27,454 nt of DNA from assembly GCA_030648705.1 (NCBI GenBank), contig JAUSHF010000018.1, forward strand, positions 1 to 27,454. Direction: 5' to 3'. This stretch comes from a bacterium. Its GTDB lineage: Bacteria; Patescibacteriota; Minisyncoccia; Phycocordibacterales; PALSA-1337. The stretch's first letter is position 1. Each line of letters starts with the position of its first letter. A model generated the notes under the pieces. The model was not told the origin of the DNA, ran no database searches, and was given only the letters and a program-made list of their open reading frames with translations. The position numbers and the translations under genes are program-made. Shown piece by piece: positions 5,131-13,492 of this stretch.

Positions 5131-7227
5131 GTGAAAAACTCAAATAATAAAAACAGTAAAAAGGACAGGCTCGGTAAGATTGAGGGTATTATTAGTACCC
5201 ACGAAAAGGGTTTCGGCTTCGTAACCCCTTTCGATAAAGCTGGTAAATCTCCAGAAAAATATGAAAGAGATAACGACATATTCATACCTCCATCTTATTT
5301 AAATACCGCATTTAACGGCGATACTGTCACTGTAGATATCGTTAGGAAAAATCGTGAAGGTAAAAATGAAGGCAGAATTATTTCTATTAAAGAACGTGCT
5401 CGCACAAATTTTGTCGGAATTATAAAAACAGTTAAAAATGGCTTTGAACTTTTTCCTGATGATAAGAAAATCTACACACCTTTCTTTATTCCATTCGCTA
5501 CGGTAAAAAGTCTACCTCCTGAAATTAAAAATAATATTAAAGATGGATTTAAAGCTCAAATTAAATTTACAGTTTGGCGTCTAGATGCAAAAATGCCCGA
5601 AGCAGAAATCATAAGTGTACTTGGGAAAAAAGGAGATCATAATACAGAAATGAAATCCATAGTATTAGAAAGTGGATTTGATAATGTTTTTAGAAATGAA
5701 ATAGAAAAAGAAGCGAAATCTTGGAAAGCTAGATATAGAGATGAGCTTGTAAAAGAATCCCAGAGTAGAAGAGATCTCAGAAATACTTGGACTTGTACAA
5801 TAGATCCAGTAGATGCTAAAGACTTTGACGATGCTATATCATTTAGAAAAATAAGTTCTGGTCAAGACGCCAGTGAAGAATTATTCGAAATCGGAGTGCA
5901 TATCGCTGATGTATCTCATTTCGTGCGTCCAGATACAGAATTAGATAGAGAAGCTTTTAAACGCGGATGTTCTATTTACATGGTAGACAGAACAGTACCA
6001 ATGCTTCCAGAAGTTCTCTCGAACGACCTTTGTAGCTTAAATCCTAATGAAGATAAATTTGCTTTTAGTGCTATTTTTAAAATGAATAGAAACGGTAGAG
6101 TATTAGACCGTACATTTAGTAAGAGTATTATAAATTCAAACAAACGCTTCACATACGAAACAGCTGAAGAAGCTATTAAAAATACTTCAAATGAATTCCA
6201 TTCTACCCTTTTTATTTTAAATGAAATTGCCAAAAAACTTCGTGTAGAAAAAATGCTAAAGGGTGCAATAGAATTCGAACAAGATGAAATTAAATTCAAA
6301 TTAGACGAATTCGGACATCCTATCGGAGTGTATAAGAAGGAACGTTTAGATGCGCATAAGCTCGTGGAGGAATTTATGCTTCTCGCAAATCGTGAAGTAG
6401 CTAAATTCATATCTGATGTATTGAGAAATAAAACTGGTGATGGAAAAATGGTTCCAAAAGCTGGAAAGTTTGTCGGCAAAATGAATGGAATTTACAGAAT
6501 TCATGAATTACCAGATCGTGAGAGAATTGCAGACTTAAGTAATTTCGTTAAATCGCTCGGACATTCACTTCACTTAGATGATGAAGGTGATGTATCCCCT
6601 TTTGAATTAAATAAATTATTAGAGTCGGTTAAATCAAAGCCTGAAGCAAATGTAATCAGAGTGGCTACGATTCGTTCGATGCAAAAAGCTATATATAGCA
6701 CGAAAAATATCGGCCATTTCGGTCTCGGCTTTAGCCATTATACTCATTTCACTTCGCCTATACGCCGTTATCCTGACCTTGTCGTTCATCGCATATTAGA
6801 AGCTTGTTTAGAGAACAAAAAAGATAATCATAATTTAGCTTCTCTAGAAAAGGCTCTTAAGAATTTAGAAAGAATAGCTGAGCAGTCTACAGAACGCGAA
6901 ATCAGTGCAGCTGAAGCAGAACGCGCTTCTATTAGATATAAACAGGTGGAGTTCATGGCTGAGAGAATTGGCAAAGAATTCGAAGGAACTATCAGCGGTG
7001 TGACTGAATGGGGTATGTTCGTAGAAGATAAAGAAACGAAATGTGAAGGTCTAATCAGAATCAAATCTTTGAGTGATAAAGAGAACGAATTCTTTATATT
7101 CGATAAAAAAACATATTCTCTAATCGGTGAAAAATCTAAAAAAAGATATCGTCTCGGAGACACTGTTAAATTCCGCGTAGAAAACGCTGATCTAGAAAAG
7201 AAAATCCTTGATTACTCTTTAATTTAA
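5131..7227 (+). CDS. rnr: Ribonuclease R (RNB-family 3'-5' exoribonuclease)
   Basis: The 698-residue protein starts at GTG and has a Lys/Asn-rich first 13 residues. Next come OB/cold-shock modules (GKIEGIISTHEKGFGFVTPF at 15-34; NDIFIPPSYLNTAFNGDTV), the RNB catalytic domain with IDPVDAKDFDDAIS starting at residue 224 (metal-binding Asp cluster D225, D231, D233, D234) and the downstream HFTSPIRRYPDLVVHR signature. A C-terminal S1 domain follows (GKEFEGTISGVTEWGMFVE). RNase R degrades structured RNA and takes part in mRNA and rRNA quality control. Length is near the B. subtilis and E. coli forms, without the long basic tail of the latter. The gene converges with smc, with 31 nt between the stop codons and no clear terminator. 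Confidence 0.96.
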   Translation: MKNSNNKNSKKDRLGKIEGIISTHEKGFGFVTPFDKAGKSPEKYERDNDIFIPPSYLNTAFNGDTVTVDIVRKNREGKNEGRIISIKERARTNFVGIIKTVKNGFELFPDDKKIYTPFFIPFATVKSLPPEIKNNIKDGFKAQIKFTVWRLDAKMPEAEIISVLGKKGDHNTEMKSIVLESGFDNVFRNEIEKEAKSWKARYRDELVKESQSRRDLRNTWTCTIDPVDAKDFDDAISFRKISSGQDASEELFEIGVHIADVSHFVRPDTELDREAFKRGCSIYMVDRTVPMLPEVLSNDLCSLNPNEDKFAFSAIFKMNRNGRVLDRTFSKSIINSNKRFTYETAEEAIKNTSNEFHSTLFILNEIAKKLRVEKMLKGAIEFEQDEIKFKLDEFGHPIGVYKKERLDAHKLVEEFMLLANREVAKFISDVLRNKTGDGKMVPKAGKFVGKMNGIYRIHELPDRERIADLSNFVKSLGHSLHLDDEGDVSPFELNKLLESVKSKPEANVIRVATIRSMQKAIYSTKNIGHFGLGFSHYTHFTSPIRRYPDLVVHRILEACLENKKDNHNLASLEKALKNLERIAEQSTEREISAAEAERASIRYKQVEFMAERIGKEFEGTISGVTEWGMFVEDKETKCEGLIRIKSLSDKENEFFIFDKKTYSLIGEKSKKRYRLGDTVKFRVENADLEKKILDYSLI

Positions 7228-7258
7228 GAATGTTCCAAAAAGTCAGCTCTCTAGAGTT

Positions 7259-9592
7259 TTATTTTGCCACCTCGACAGCTTCTTCGAATCTGATTGAGAG
7301 TAACTTCGAAGCACCCTCTTTGCCCATAGTAACTCCGTAAATTACTCCGGCGCGGGACATTGTCTCTCTATTATGAGTTATGAGAATTAGCTGGGATTTC
7401 TCGGCTAGACGTGCGACCATATCTCCGTATTTTTTCGAATTTGCTTCGTCGAGTGCGGCGTCGGTCTCGTCTAGAATAATAAATGGTGGTGGATTCACTT
7501 GAGAAATAGCAAAGAGAAGAGCGATGGATGTAAGAGCTCTCTCTCCTCCAGAAAGCATTACCAAGCCTTTAATCTTCTTACGAGGCAAAGAAACTGAAAT
7601 GTCAATTCCTTCCTTTCCCTCGTCTTCTTCTTTATCCATATCTATGTTTATCCCGCCATCTTCGCCAAGTTTAAGAGAATCATCTACGCGAGTACGCTTT
7701 TTCTCTTTAATAAGGACGAGGAACGCCGAACCGCCACCGAACATCATCTCGAAAAGTTTCTGGAATTCTAAATTTATTTTTAGGACACCTTCTCTAAATT
7801 CCATATCTAATCGTGACGCTAATTCTTTAATTAAATTCTTCAAACTTTCGGAAGATTTTTCTAAATCAACTAATTCCTTAGCTAAAAATTCATCTCTGTC
7901 TGTAGTGTCTTTAAATTCTTTTTCTATTTCAGAACCGCCAGCGCCACCCGCTTCCTCTAGGCGAATTTTTACTCTTTCTATTTCCTTTTTTCTGAGTTCC
8001 TGTTTATCTCTGGATTCATTGAGAATTACCTCGTGATTTACTAGAATTCCTTCTGAATTTAAGATTTTTCCACTTTCATAATCCACAGCTTCTCGGCCGA
8101 CTATGATATATACATCCTGAACATCTTGATTAAAAATCATTTCTTCCCTTCTTAATCTTTCTTCTTCGGATCTTAATTTATCAAGGATAGCACGAACTTC
8201 ATTCTGTTTTGCCACTATTCTAAAGACATCTCTTTCAGCGTCTCTGTTCGTATCTTTTTCTTTCTCTATTTCTATTTGAATATTTTTGTACTCATTCTTT
8301 ATTGCGACTTCCTTTTCTTTAATATTATTTAATTCTGATCCGAAAGTAGATTTTTTATCAAATAGTGCTGAAATTTCTTTTCTAGCTTCTTCTATCGATG
8401 AAGTATCATGTGGGACAGTGTTAAAGGAGACGAAACTTGTGCAGGTTTCTTTAATTTTTATAAAAAAGGTCTTTATTTTTTCGAAACTTGAGTTGAAATT
8501 TAATAATGAAGCCGAGGAAATAACTGAAAATTCTCTATCCACTTCGCCAAGATCCACTTCTATAGATTTAATAAACTTTTCGACATCTTTAAAAAGAACA
8601 GTTTTTCCTTCATCAGTCTTTTGTTTCTCCTCTTCTCTTTTTATATATCTTTCTAGTGATGAAATCTCTCCATCTATTCGGCCAGCTTCTCGCATCACAT
8701 TTTCCTTCTCGCTTAAAATCTGCTGGATTTTATTATCAATACTTATTAAGACCTGACTCTTTTCATCATTTTTATTAGAAAGAGAAACAATATTCTTTGC
8801 ATTCTCTAAATCACGAGAAAGATCCTCGAATTCTTTTTTCGGCGCCTCAAAGGCTTTTGAAATTTTAGCTTTTTCAGCATCTAAATATATTTTCTCGCGA
8901 GTGAAGTATTCTTTTGCAGAACTTCTTAATGTCTCTCTGAGTTCACGAGCCTTTTCTATTTTCTCTACCTGCTTTTTTAAAAATCGTAGGTGCGGTGCTA
9001 TTTCACGACGTAGAGATTCTACCTGAGCAATATTTTCTTCTGTCTTCTCAAGCTTCTTCTCACTCTCGCGTTTTTTGTATTGATAAATTTTTAAACCGAG
9101 GGCGTCCTCTATCATTTCTCTTCGATCGCTTGTATTGGCAGATAAGATTCGGTCAGCTTCGCCTTGCGAAATTATGTGATGACCTGAAGCGCCGATGTGA
9201 GCATTTGCTAATAATTCTGCAATATCCTTTAAACGAACATTAGTGCCATTTATGAAATAATCATTTGAAGAATCACGGTGAACGATACGCTCTATGGAAA
9301 TCTCATTAAAGTCCATTGGAAAAATCTTTGATGAATTGTCAAATATTACTTTTACAGAAGCTCTATTTCCTCTCGTTAAATCTCCAGAGCCATTCCAAAT
9401 AAGATCTTCTCCACGCTTACCACGCAGAGATTTAATAGACTGCTCTCCCAGCACAAAACGAAATGCCTCTGCGACATTCGACTTACCAGAACCATTTGGA
9501 CCGACTATACCCGTAATAGCTGATGTGAATTGTAATTCAGACTTTTTAGCAAAAGACTTGAATCCAGAAATTTCCAAACTTTTTAAATTCAT
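7259..9592 (-). CDS. smc: Compact SMC-family ATPase without recognisable hinge
   Basis: The 777-residue protein has the bipartite ABC head of SMC: N-terminal MNLKSLEISGFKSFAKKSEL with Walker A GPNGSGKSN (31-39), QGEADRIL near residue 145, and at the C-terminus signature LSGGERALTSIALLFA (680-695) and Walker B FIILDETDAALDEANS. Between the heads lies charged, Lys/Glu-rich predicted coiled coil (about 170-470 and 520-600). SMC organises and segregates chromosomes. Bacterial SMC is usually near 1,150-1,200 residues with a hinge of about 150 residues in the middle. Here the central segment (DVYIIVGREAVDYESGKILN) is short and I see no normal hinge. A DE/K-rich insertion (DMDKEEDEGKEG) precedes the signature. 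The ATG is 7 nt after TATAAT, directly next to the rhuM stop codon. RecN or a RecF-like protein is less likely given the SMC-type ends. Confidence 0.88.
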   Translation of the reverse strand: MNLKSLEISGFKSFAKKSELQFTSAITGIVGPNGSGKSNVAEAFRFVLGEQSIKSLRGKRGEDLIWNGSGDLTRGNRASVKVIFDNSSKIFPMDFNEISIERIVHRDSSNDYFINGTNVRLKDIAELLANAHIGASGHHIISQGEADRILSANTSDRREMIEDALGLKIYQYKKRESEKKLEKTEENIAQVESLRREIAPHLRFLKKQVEKIEKARELRETLRSSAKEYFTREKIYLDAEKAKISKAFEAPKKEFEDLSRDLENAKNIVSLSNKNDEKSQVLISIDNKIQQILSEKENVMREAGRIDGEISSLERYIKREEEKQKTDEGKTVLFKDVEKFIKSIEVDLGEVDREFSVISSASLLNFNSSFEKIKTFFIKIKETCTSFVSFNTVPHDTSSIEEARKEISALFDKKSTFGSELNNIKEKEVAIKNEYKNIQIEIEKEKDTNRDAERDVFRIVAKQNEVRAILDKLRSEEERLRREEMIFNQDVQDVYIIVGREAVDYESGKILNSEGILVNHEVILNESRDKQELRKKEIERVKIRLEEAGGAGGSEIEKEFKDTTDRDEFLAKELVDLEKSSESLKNLIKELASRLDMEFREGVLKINLEFQKLFEMMFGGGSAFLVLIKEKKRTRVDDSLKLGEDGGINIDMDKEEDEGKEGIDISVSLPRKKIKGLVMLSGGERALTSIALLFAISQVNPPPFIILDETDAALDEANSKKYGDMVARLAEKSQLILITHNRETMSRAGVIYGVTMGKEGASKLLSIRFEEAVEVAK

Positions 9593-9605
9593 ACGTTAAA
9601 TTATA
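9593..9605 (-). promoter_or_regulatory. -10 box of smc, abutting the rhuM stop
   Basis: Minus-strand TATAAT (9605-9600) begins right after the TGA of the upstream rhuM gene and is followed by 7 nt and the smc ATG. Any -35 element must lie inside rhuM. Confidence 0.6.
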
Positions 9606-10112
9606 TCACTTTTTCTTTGCTATTTTAAGCACCTTAAGCACATCAGTTGAAGTACGGATATCAGAAATCCGTCTACTTAATTCCTCAAAATAGTCGAAGG
9701 GTAGGTCAGGATTTTTCAATCTCTCATCATCAAGTACAAAACCCTTTACTATGTATTCGCTAAGTCTGGCTGTGGCCCATTGACGGAAAGCTGTGGCAAT
9801 AGAACTTTTCACACGATAACCAATAGAAATGATTAAATCTAGGTTATAATGTTCAACATTTCTAGAGACCACTCTGTTCCCCTCTTTTTGAACTATCAAG
9901 AAATCCTTGACAGTTCGATCGTTATTTAATTCACCCTCTTCAAAAACATTTTTAGCATGTAAATTTATATTTTGTTTAGTAGTCTGAAATAGTTCAGATA
10001 AAGCATTTTGTGTAAGCCACACAGTCTCACCATCAAAACGCACGTCGATTTTTGTTTCGCCATTTTCAGTCTTATATATGACTATTTGTGATTTTTGATT
10101 ATTAGTAGCCAA
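9606..10112 (-). CDS. RhuM-family protein, C-terminally truncated
   Basis: The 168-residue protein matches the N-terminal half of the RhuM family, which is found in mobile and pathogenicity islands and has no firmly known biochemical role. Visible hallmarks are IVIYKTENGETKIDVRFDGE, VWLTQNALSELFQTTKQN (a helix-turn-helix-like segment), NDRTVKDFLIVQKEGNR, VSRNVEHYNLDLIISIGYRV and FRQWATARLSEYIVKGFVLDDERLKN. Family members are typically over 300 residues. This one stops shortly after YFEELSRRISDIRTS with the tail TDVLKVLKIAKKK, at the edge of the smc promoter. The start is TTG at 10112; an in-frame TAG lies 9 nt upstream and no ATG is available. A TAGAAT lies 6 nt before that TTG. It lies between rnc and smc, two housekeeping genes, and looks like a transferred remnant. 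It may be non-functional. Confidence 0.8.
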   Translation of the reverse strand: MATNNQKSQIVIYKTENGETKIDVRFDGETVWLTQNALSELFQTTKQNINLHAKNVFEEGELNNDRTVKDFLIVQKEGNRVVSRNVEHYNLDLIISIGYRVKSSIATAFRQWATARLSEYIVKGFVLDDERLKNPDLPFDYFEELSRRISDIRTSTDVLKVLKIAKKK

Positions 10113-10203
10113 TTTTTTATTCTAATACCTAAAGTATACTCCTCCAAACAATCATTGGAAGTTCCACAAATAAAAATTTTGTGTGATATTTATTTATATG
10201 TTG

Positions 10204-10249
10204 AACTTGTGCATTTTTTACACAAGTTAAGTGTGTGCAAAATATGCAC
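10204..10249. repeat. Pair of small inverted repeats between rnc and rhuM
   Basis: A perfect 8-bp inverted repeat (AACTTGTG, 9-nt loop, CACAAGTT at 10204-10228) is followed by GTGCA/TGCAC (10235-10249). They lie just past the rnc stop codon on the minus strand, but no T tract follows, so a classical terminator is not clear. They could be a processing site or an operator. Confidence 0.5.
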
Positions 10250-10261
10250 CAACTTGGTACA

Positions 10262-10960
10262 TTACCACCCCTTCACCTCAAGCGCCCTCTCGGCTGCCAT
10301 TTGCTCGGCTTCTTGCTTAGACGGACCAGCGCCGATAGCGATTTGGGTTTTGCCGATGAAGACGGCTATGGTGAAAATTTTGTCGTGATCGGGACCTGTT
10401 TCTTTAACTAATTTATATGCTGGAGTAATACCTGTTTCGTCCTGAGCATGTTCTTGGAAACGGCTTTTTGCATCTAACCATAATTTATTTTTCACTATTC
10501 CATCAACGTCTGAATTGTCTATAATATTCTTATGAATAAATTCTTCAGCTTTATCGTAACCTTGATCTAAATAAATAGCACCGATGATAGCCTCGACTGT
10601 ATCAGCGAGAATAATACTTCTAGCTCTACCGATATCCTTTGCTTCGCCCTTAGATAAGAGCAAATATTCGTTTACACCCATAATAAGTGCTACCTTTCCT
10701 AGATTTATAGTATTCACAATAGCTGCTCTATATGAAGTTAATTCTCCTTCAGCTCTCGCTGGATATTTTTTAAAAAGGAAAAGGGTTACCACGAGCTCTA
10801 AGACTGCGTCACCGAGAAATTCTAAACGTTCGTTATGTTCTAATCCTGGTTTTTTATGTTCATTTAAATACGAACGATGAGTTAGTGCTCTTATTAGTAA
10901 ATCTTTATCTTTGAAAGATATTTTTAAATTTTCTTCGAATTTTACAAAATCTGGAATCAT
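10262..10960 (-). CDS. rnc: Ribonuclease III
   Basis: The 232-residue protein has the RNase III signature HNERLEFLGDAVLELVV at residues 42-58, with the catalytic Glu and Asp cluster, and a second acidic site in DTVEAIIGAIYLDQGYDKA. A C-terminal double-stranded RNA-binding domain follows (about 160-230, from AKSRFQEHAQDE to KQEAEQMAAERALE). It cleaves double-stranded RNA in rRNA maturation and mRNA turnover. Length is typical. It lies 47 nt downstream of the nusB-Nudix gene and probably shares an operon with it and rpmF. The spacer holds a small tandem repeat. No Shine-Dalgarno sequence or close -10 box is evident, consistent with an internal operon position. Confidence 0.96.
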   Translation of the reverse strand: MIPDFVKFEENLKISFKDKDLLIRALTHRSYLNEHKKPGLEHNERLEFLGDAVLELVVTLFLFKKYPARAEGELTSYRAAIVNTINLGKVALIMGVNEYLLLSKGEAKDIGRARSIILADTVEAIIGAIYLDQGYDKAEEFIHKNIIDNSDVDGIVKNKLWLDAKSRFQEHAQDETGITPAYKLVKETGPDHDKIFTIAVFIGKTQIAIGAGPSKQEAEQMAAERALEVKGW

Positions 10961-10983
10961 ATTTAAAGTCTTAATTTTTATTT

Positions 10984-11006
10984 TTGCGTTTATTATTGCG
11001 TTTATT
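10984..11006. repeat. Two tandem copies of an 11-nt unit, 12-nt period
   Basis: TTGCGTTTATT occurs at 10984-10994 and 10996-11006, in the spacer between nusB and rnc. No function is evident. Confidence 0.5.
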
Positions 11007-11007
11007 T

Positions 11008-11922
11008 TTAAACCTTACCTTCTGAGAGAAGTGTTATAGCCTTTGTAACCATTGGCAAAATGTCATTATAAAAATTTAATTCGAGGATGTCCGAAATCTT
11101 AAACCATTGTGCATCATCTAGGCCTCCTTTGTCCGCGAGCTTCAACGTCTCATATTTAGATTCTGCTAGGAAATAATGAACTTGCTTTCGGATCTTTCCG
11201 AGTTCTGGATCTGAAGCGACGTATTCATTCATTCCTAGATCCTCTTTGATTTTTATCTTTATACCAATCTCTTCTTTAATCTTTGCAATAGTTCCTTCCT
11301 TTACATCTACGTCTTTAGGGATTTTCCCTTTAGACAGAGTCCAGTGACCGAATACATCATGGACGAGGGCCATGTAAATATTATCTTCGTGCCGGGCAAA
11401 GACGATGGCGCCACCTAGATTCTGAATTGGCATCTCTTCGAAAGGTATGTCAGCTATTTTCTTCTTCTTAGTAGAGACCTCGTCTTTGCCCGGCTCACCT
11501 AACTCTTTATAAATAGCACCGAGCACTCCATTTACGAATTTACCACTATTGTCTCCACCATATGTCTTAGCGAGTTCAATAGCCTCATTAATAGCCACTT
11601 TCGCAGGAACTTCTTTTCTATCAGAGAAAAGAAGTTCGTATAGACCTATCCTCAGAACATTTCTGTCTACTGCAGAAATCTTCTGAAGAGGCCATTCTGG
11701 CGCTGCTTTTACTATAATCTCATCTATATTTTCCTTTTGTGCTAAGACACCATCTATCAAATTTACAACGAACGCAATATCTCCCATCCCCGGCGCAAAC
11801 TCCGCTACACTTCTCGACACCGAACTTTCCACAGTATCACCCACATGAAAAGATCCTCCTCTCATATCCCACTCGAAGAGACATTGTAGAGCGATTGATC
11901 TTGATAAGTGTCTGTTTGCCAT
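11008..11922 (-). CDS. nusB: NusB antitermination factor fused to a degenerate Nudix domain
   Basis: Residues 1-143 are NusB: NRHLSRSIALQCLFEWDMRG, then PEWPLQKISAVDRNVLRIGLYELLF, VPAKVAINEAIELAKTYGG and SGKFVNGVLGAIYKEL. NusB binds rRNA leader boxA and supports antitermination and rRNA folding. A charged linker (STKKKKIADI) leads to residues 165-300, a Nudix-like fold (LGGAIVFARHEDNIYMALVHD, HWTLSKGK, YFLAESKYET). The Nudix box at 199-221 keeps Gly199, Glu217, Glu218 and Gly220, but the consensus Glu7, Arg15 and Glu16 are Val205, Ala213 and Lys214. Loss of these metal-site residues suggests weak or absent hydrolase activity, and perhaps a binding role. The gene sits between rpmF and rnc, so the likely operon joins a ribosomal protein, a transcription factor and an RNA-processing enzyme. 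Confidence 0.88.
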   Translation of the reverse strand: MANRHLSRSIALQCLFEWDMRGGSFHVGDTVESSVSRSVAEFAPGMGDIAFVVNLIDGVLAQKENIDEIIVKAAPEWPLQKISAVDRNVLRIGLYELLFSDRKEVPAKVAINEAIELAKTYGGDNSGKFVNGVLGAIYKELGEPGKDEVSTKKKKIADIPFEEMPIQNLGGAIVFARHEDNIYMALVHDVFGHWTLSKGKIPKDVDVKEGTIAKIKEEIGIKIKIKEDLGMNEYVASDPELGKIRKQVHYFLAESKYETLKLADKGGLDDAQWFKISDILELNFYNDILPMVTKAITLLSEGKV

Positions 11923-11989
11923 TTTATTTTTATGAAGAACTTTTATTTTTTAAGGAACTCTATTAACTTATAATTCTGATTTAACTAAT

Positions 11990-12214
11990 TTATCTGGCGT
12001 TTTCTTTCGCCTTTGATTTCTTTGCTTTTTTAGTGATTTTGGCCTTCATATCAATAACTTCCTTACCCTTATAGAATCCGCAGACTGTGCAGACTGTGTG
12101 ACTGACATGCTTGCTGTTACAATTAGAACAAGTACCTAGACGTACTGCGTCTAATGCATGATGTGATCTTCTATTGTCTCTATGTGCTCTCGTGGCACGC
12201 ATTCTGTTTACCAT
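11990..12214 (-). CDS. rpmF: 50S ribosomal protein L32 (bL32)
   Basis: The reading frame is open further upstream, but I choose the ATG at 12214, giving 74 residues from MVNRMRATRAHRDNRRSHHA. The six residues before it (MYIRIT) do not belong to the family and would start inside the promoter sequence. A zinc ribbon is clear: CSNC near residue 30 and CTVC near residue 42. A GFYKGKEVI segment and a basic Lys/Ala tail follow. L32 is a small structural protein of the large ribosomal subunit. It is the likely first gene of rpmF-nusB-rnc. -10-like TAGAAT and TATATT sequences lie 4 and 9 nt before the chosen ATG, again suggesting a leaderless message. Confidence 0.93.
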   Translation of the reverse strand: MVNRMRATRAHRDNRRSHHALDAVRLGTCSNCNSKHVSHTVCTVCGFYKGKEVIDMKAKITKKAKKSKAKENAR

Positions 12215-12337
12215 AGTTATTCTAATATACACTATTTATTATTTTTTGCAATATCTCGCATTCACCGAGCTAGAAGCAAATATTAACAAAAGTTATTTGC
12301 AAAATTTTAATATATTTGTATAGTTATAGAAGATACT

Positions 12338-12718
12338 TTGAAATCAAGTAAACCCAAACCAAATAAGGACAAAATGAGTAAAGAAATGTTTTGTTTCACT
12401 CTTCTTTTTTTCATTCTCATGGCCATACCTTTTTATCGTATTTTCCAAGCTCGAAAAATGAGAATAGATGCAAATTTAAAACTTTTAAGATGGAGATGGT
12501 TAGTCGCTAAAGATCAGAGACTACTGTGGAAAGCGGATCATTTACTTTTTTTTGATTTTAACAACGATGAATATCAGATTCTATGGGATAAAGAAATCGG
12601 TGCAATGGAAGCATACACTCTTTTCTATCAAAAACACTACTTAGCTGATGTTTCGAATAGTAGCTGGTGGGACTTCATCCAAGAAAGAGTGCAGAGCGAA
12701 ATGGATGAATTCGATTAA
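12338..12718 (+). CDS. Small orphan single-pass membrane protein
   Basis: I do not recognise this protein. The longest reading starts at TTG 12338 (126 residues); an alternative ATG at 12374 would give 114. The N-terminus is basic (SSKPKPNKDKMSK) and is followed by one hydrophobic segment at residues 18-35 (FCFTLLFFILMAIPFYRI). A Trp- and acid-rich domain of about 90 residues then begins with ANLKLLRWRWLVAKDQRLLW and ends SSWWDFIQERVQSEMDEFD. By the positive-inside rule, the basic N-terminus would be cytoplasmic and the C-terminal domain outside. It is transcribed alone on the plus strand and is closed by a strong terminator. Weak -10-like TATAGA lies 7 nt before the TTG, favouring the longer start. 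Function unknown. Confidence 0.7.
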   Translation: MKSSKPKPNKDKMSKEMFCFTLLFFILMAIPFYRIFQARKMRIDANLKLLRWRWLVAKDQRLLWKADHLLFFDFNNDEYQILWDKEIGAMEAYTLFYQKHYLADVSNSSWWDFIQERVQSEMDEFD

Positions 12719-12743
12719 TTTGAGTAGTGAAAAGTTTTTCTTC

Positions 12744-12780
12744 AAATGGAGGATCTCTCGAGGTCTTCCATTTTTATTTT
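12744..12780 (+). terminator. Intrinsic terminator of the gene at 12338
   Basis: An 11-12-bp stem with two G-U pairs (AATGGAGGATC, loop TCTCGA, GGTCTTCCATT) is followed by a T-rich tract, 26 nt after the stop codon. Confidence 0.85.
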
Positions 12781-12802
12781 TCAAAAGCAAAAAAATAGTT
12801 TT

Positions 12803-13435
12803 TTACTTCAAGATATTTTTTAAAAAACTTTTTCTGTGTATATCTAAAATTCCAAATTTTTTTATGGCGTCATAATGCCCCTTCGTCCCATAACCTTTAT
12901 GTATGTCGAATTTATATTCCGGAAATTTTAGAGAGATTTTTCGCATATACCTATCTCGTAGAACTTTTGCGCAAATAGATGCGAGAGCGATTACTTGAAT
13001 TTTCTCATCACCCTTTATAATAGTCTTTTGATTCAAATAATCCGCAGGGGCTTTAAGTCCGCCATCTAAGAGTACGAAAAAATCTTTTTTATCTTTTTTG
13101 TCTTTCTTTTTTTCATTCTTACCAACGACCGAAGACAAAGCTCCACTCAAACCTTTTTTAATAGCAAAAGACAAACCCTTATCGTCTATTATTTTATTCG
13201 AAATTAATTTAACAGAAAAATCCACTAAACCCGCTTTCTTCGCTTTGTCTATTTTTAAAAACCATTCTTCCCTTTTTTCCTCTCTAAGCTGTTTAGATTC
13301 TTTGACACCATTAAAAAGTTTCTTCGCCGATTTTTTAAGAAAAATAAAAGCGCCGACAGATACAGGACCAGCTAAAGGCCCTCTTCCTGCTTCGTCTATT
13401 CCTATTTCACATTTATTTTCTGCGCTCTTTTTCAT
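12803..13435 (-). CDS. rnhB: Ribonuclease HII
   Basis: The 210-residue protein begins with the RNase HII signature GIDEAGRGPLAGPVSVGA at residues 12-29, with the catalytic Asp14-Glu15 pair. It continues with FFVLLDGG (third acidic position) and ASICAKVLRDRYM (fourth). The family tail YKFDIHKGYGTKGHYDAIKKFG is also clear. It nicks RNA-DNA hybrids at ribonucleotides and helps remove primers and misincorporated ribonucleotides. A Lys/Asp-rich insertion (KNEKKKDKKDKKD) precedes the third acidic residue and is longer than in most members. The gene is divergent from dnaE, with 57 nt between starts. A TATTAT lies 8 nt before the ATG. Confidence 0.96.
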   Translation of the reverse strand: MKKSAENKCEIGIDEAGRGPLAGPVSVGAFIFLKKSAKKLFNGVKESKQLREEKREEWFLKIDKAKKAGLVDFSVKLISNKIIDDKGLSFAIKKGLSGALSSVVGKNEKKKDKKDKKDFFVLLDGGLKAPADYLNQKTIIKGDEKIQVIALASICAKVLRDRYMRKISLKFPEYKFDIHKGYGTKGHYDAIKKFGILDIHRKSFLKNILK

Positions 13436-13480
13436 TCTTTTTAATAATACGTACTATTACTCATATTATAGCTAATCTGA

Positions 13481-13492
13481 TATACTTTTAAT
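13481..13492 (+). promoter_or_regulatory. -10 box of dnaE, 6 nt before ATG
   Basis: TATACT (13481-13486) is followed by TTTAAT and the ATG at 13493. No Shine-Dalgarno sequence and no clear -35 box are present. Confidence 0.6.

Noticed and set aside
12215..12232. Six-residue N-terminal extension of L32
   Set aside because: The added residues do not match the family and overlap the promoter sequence.
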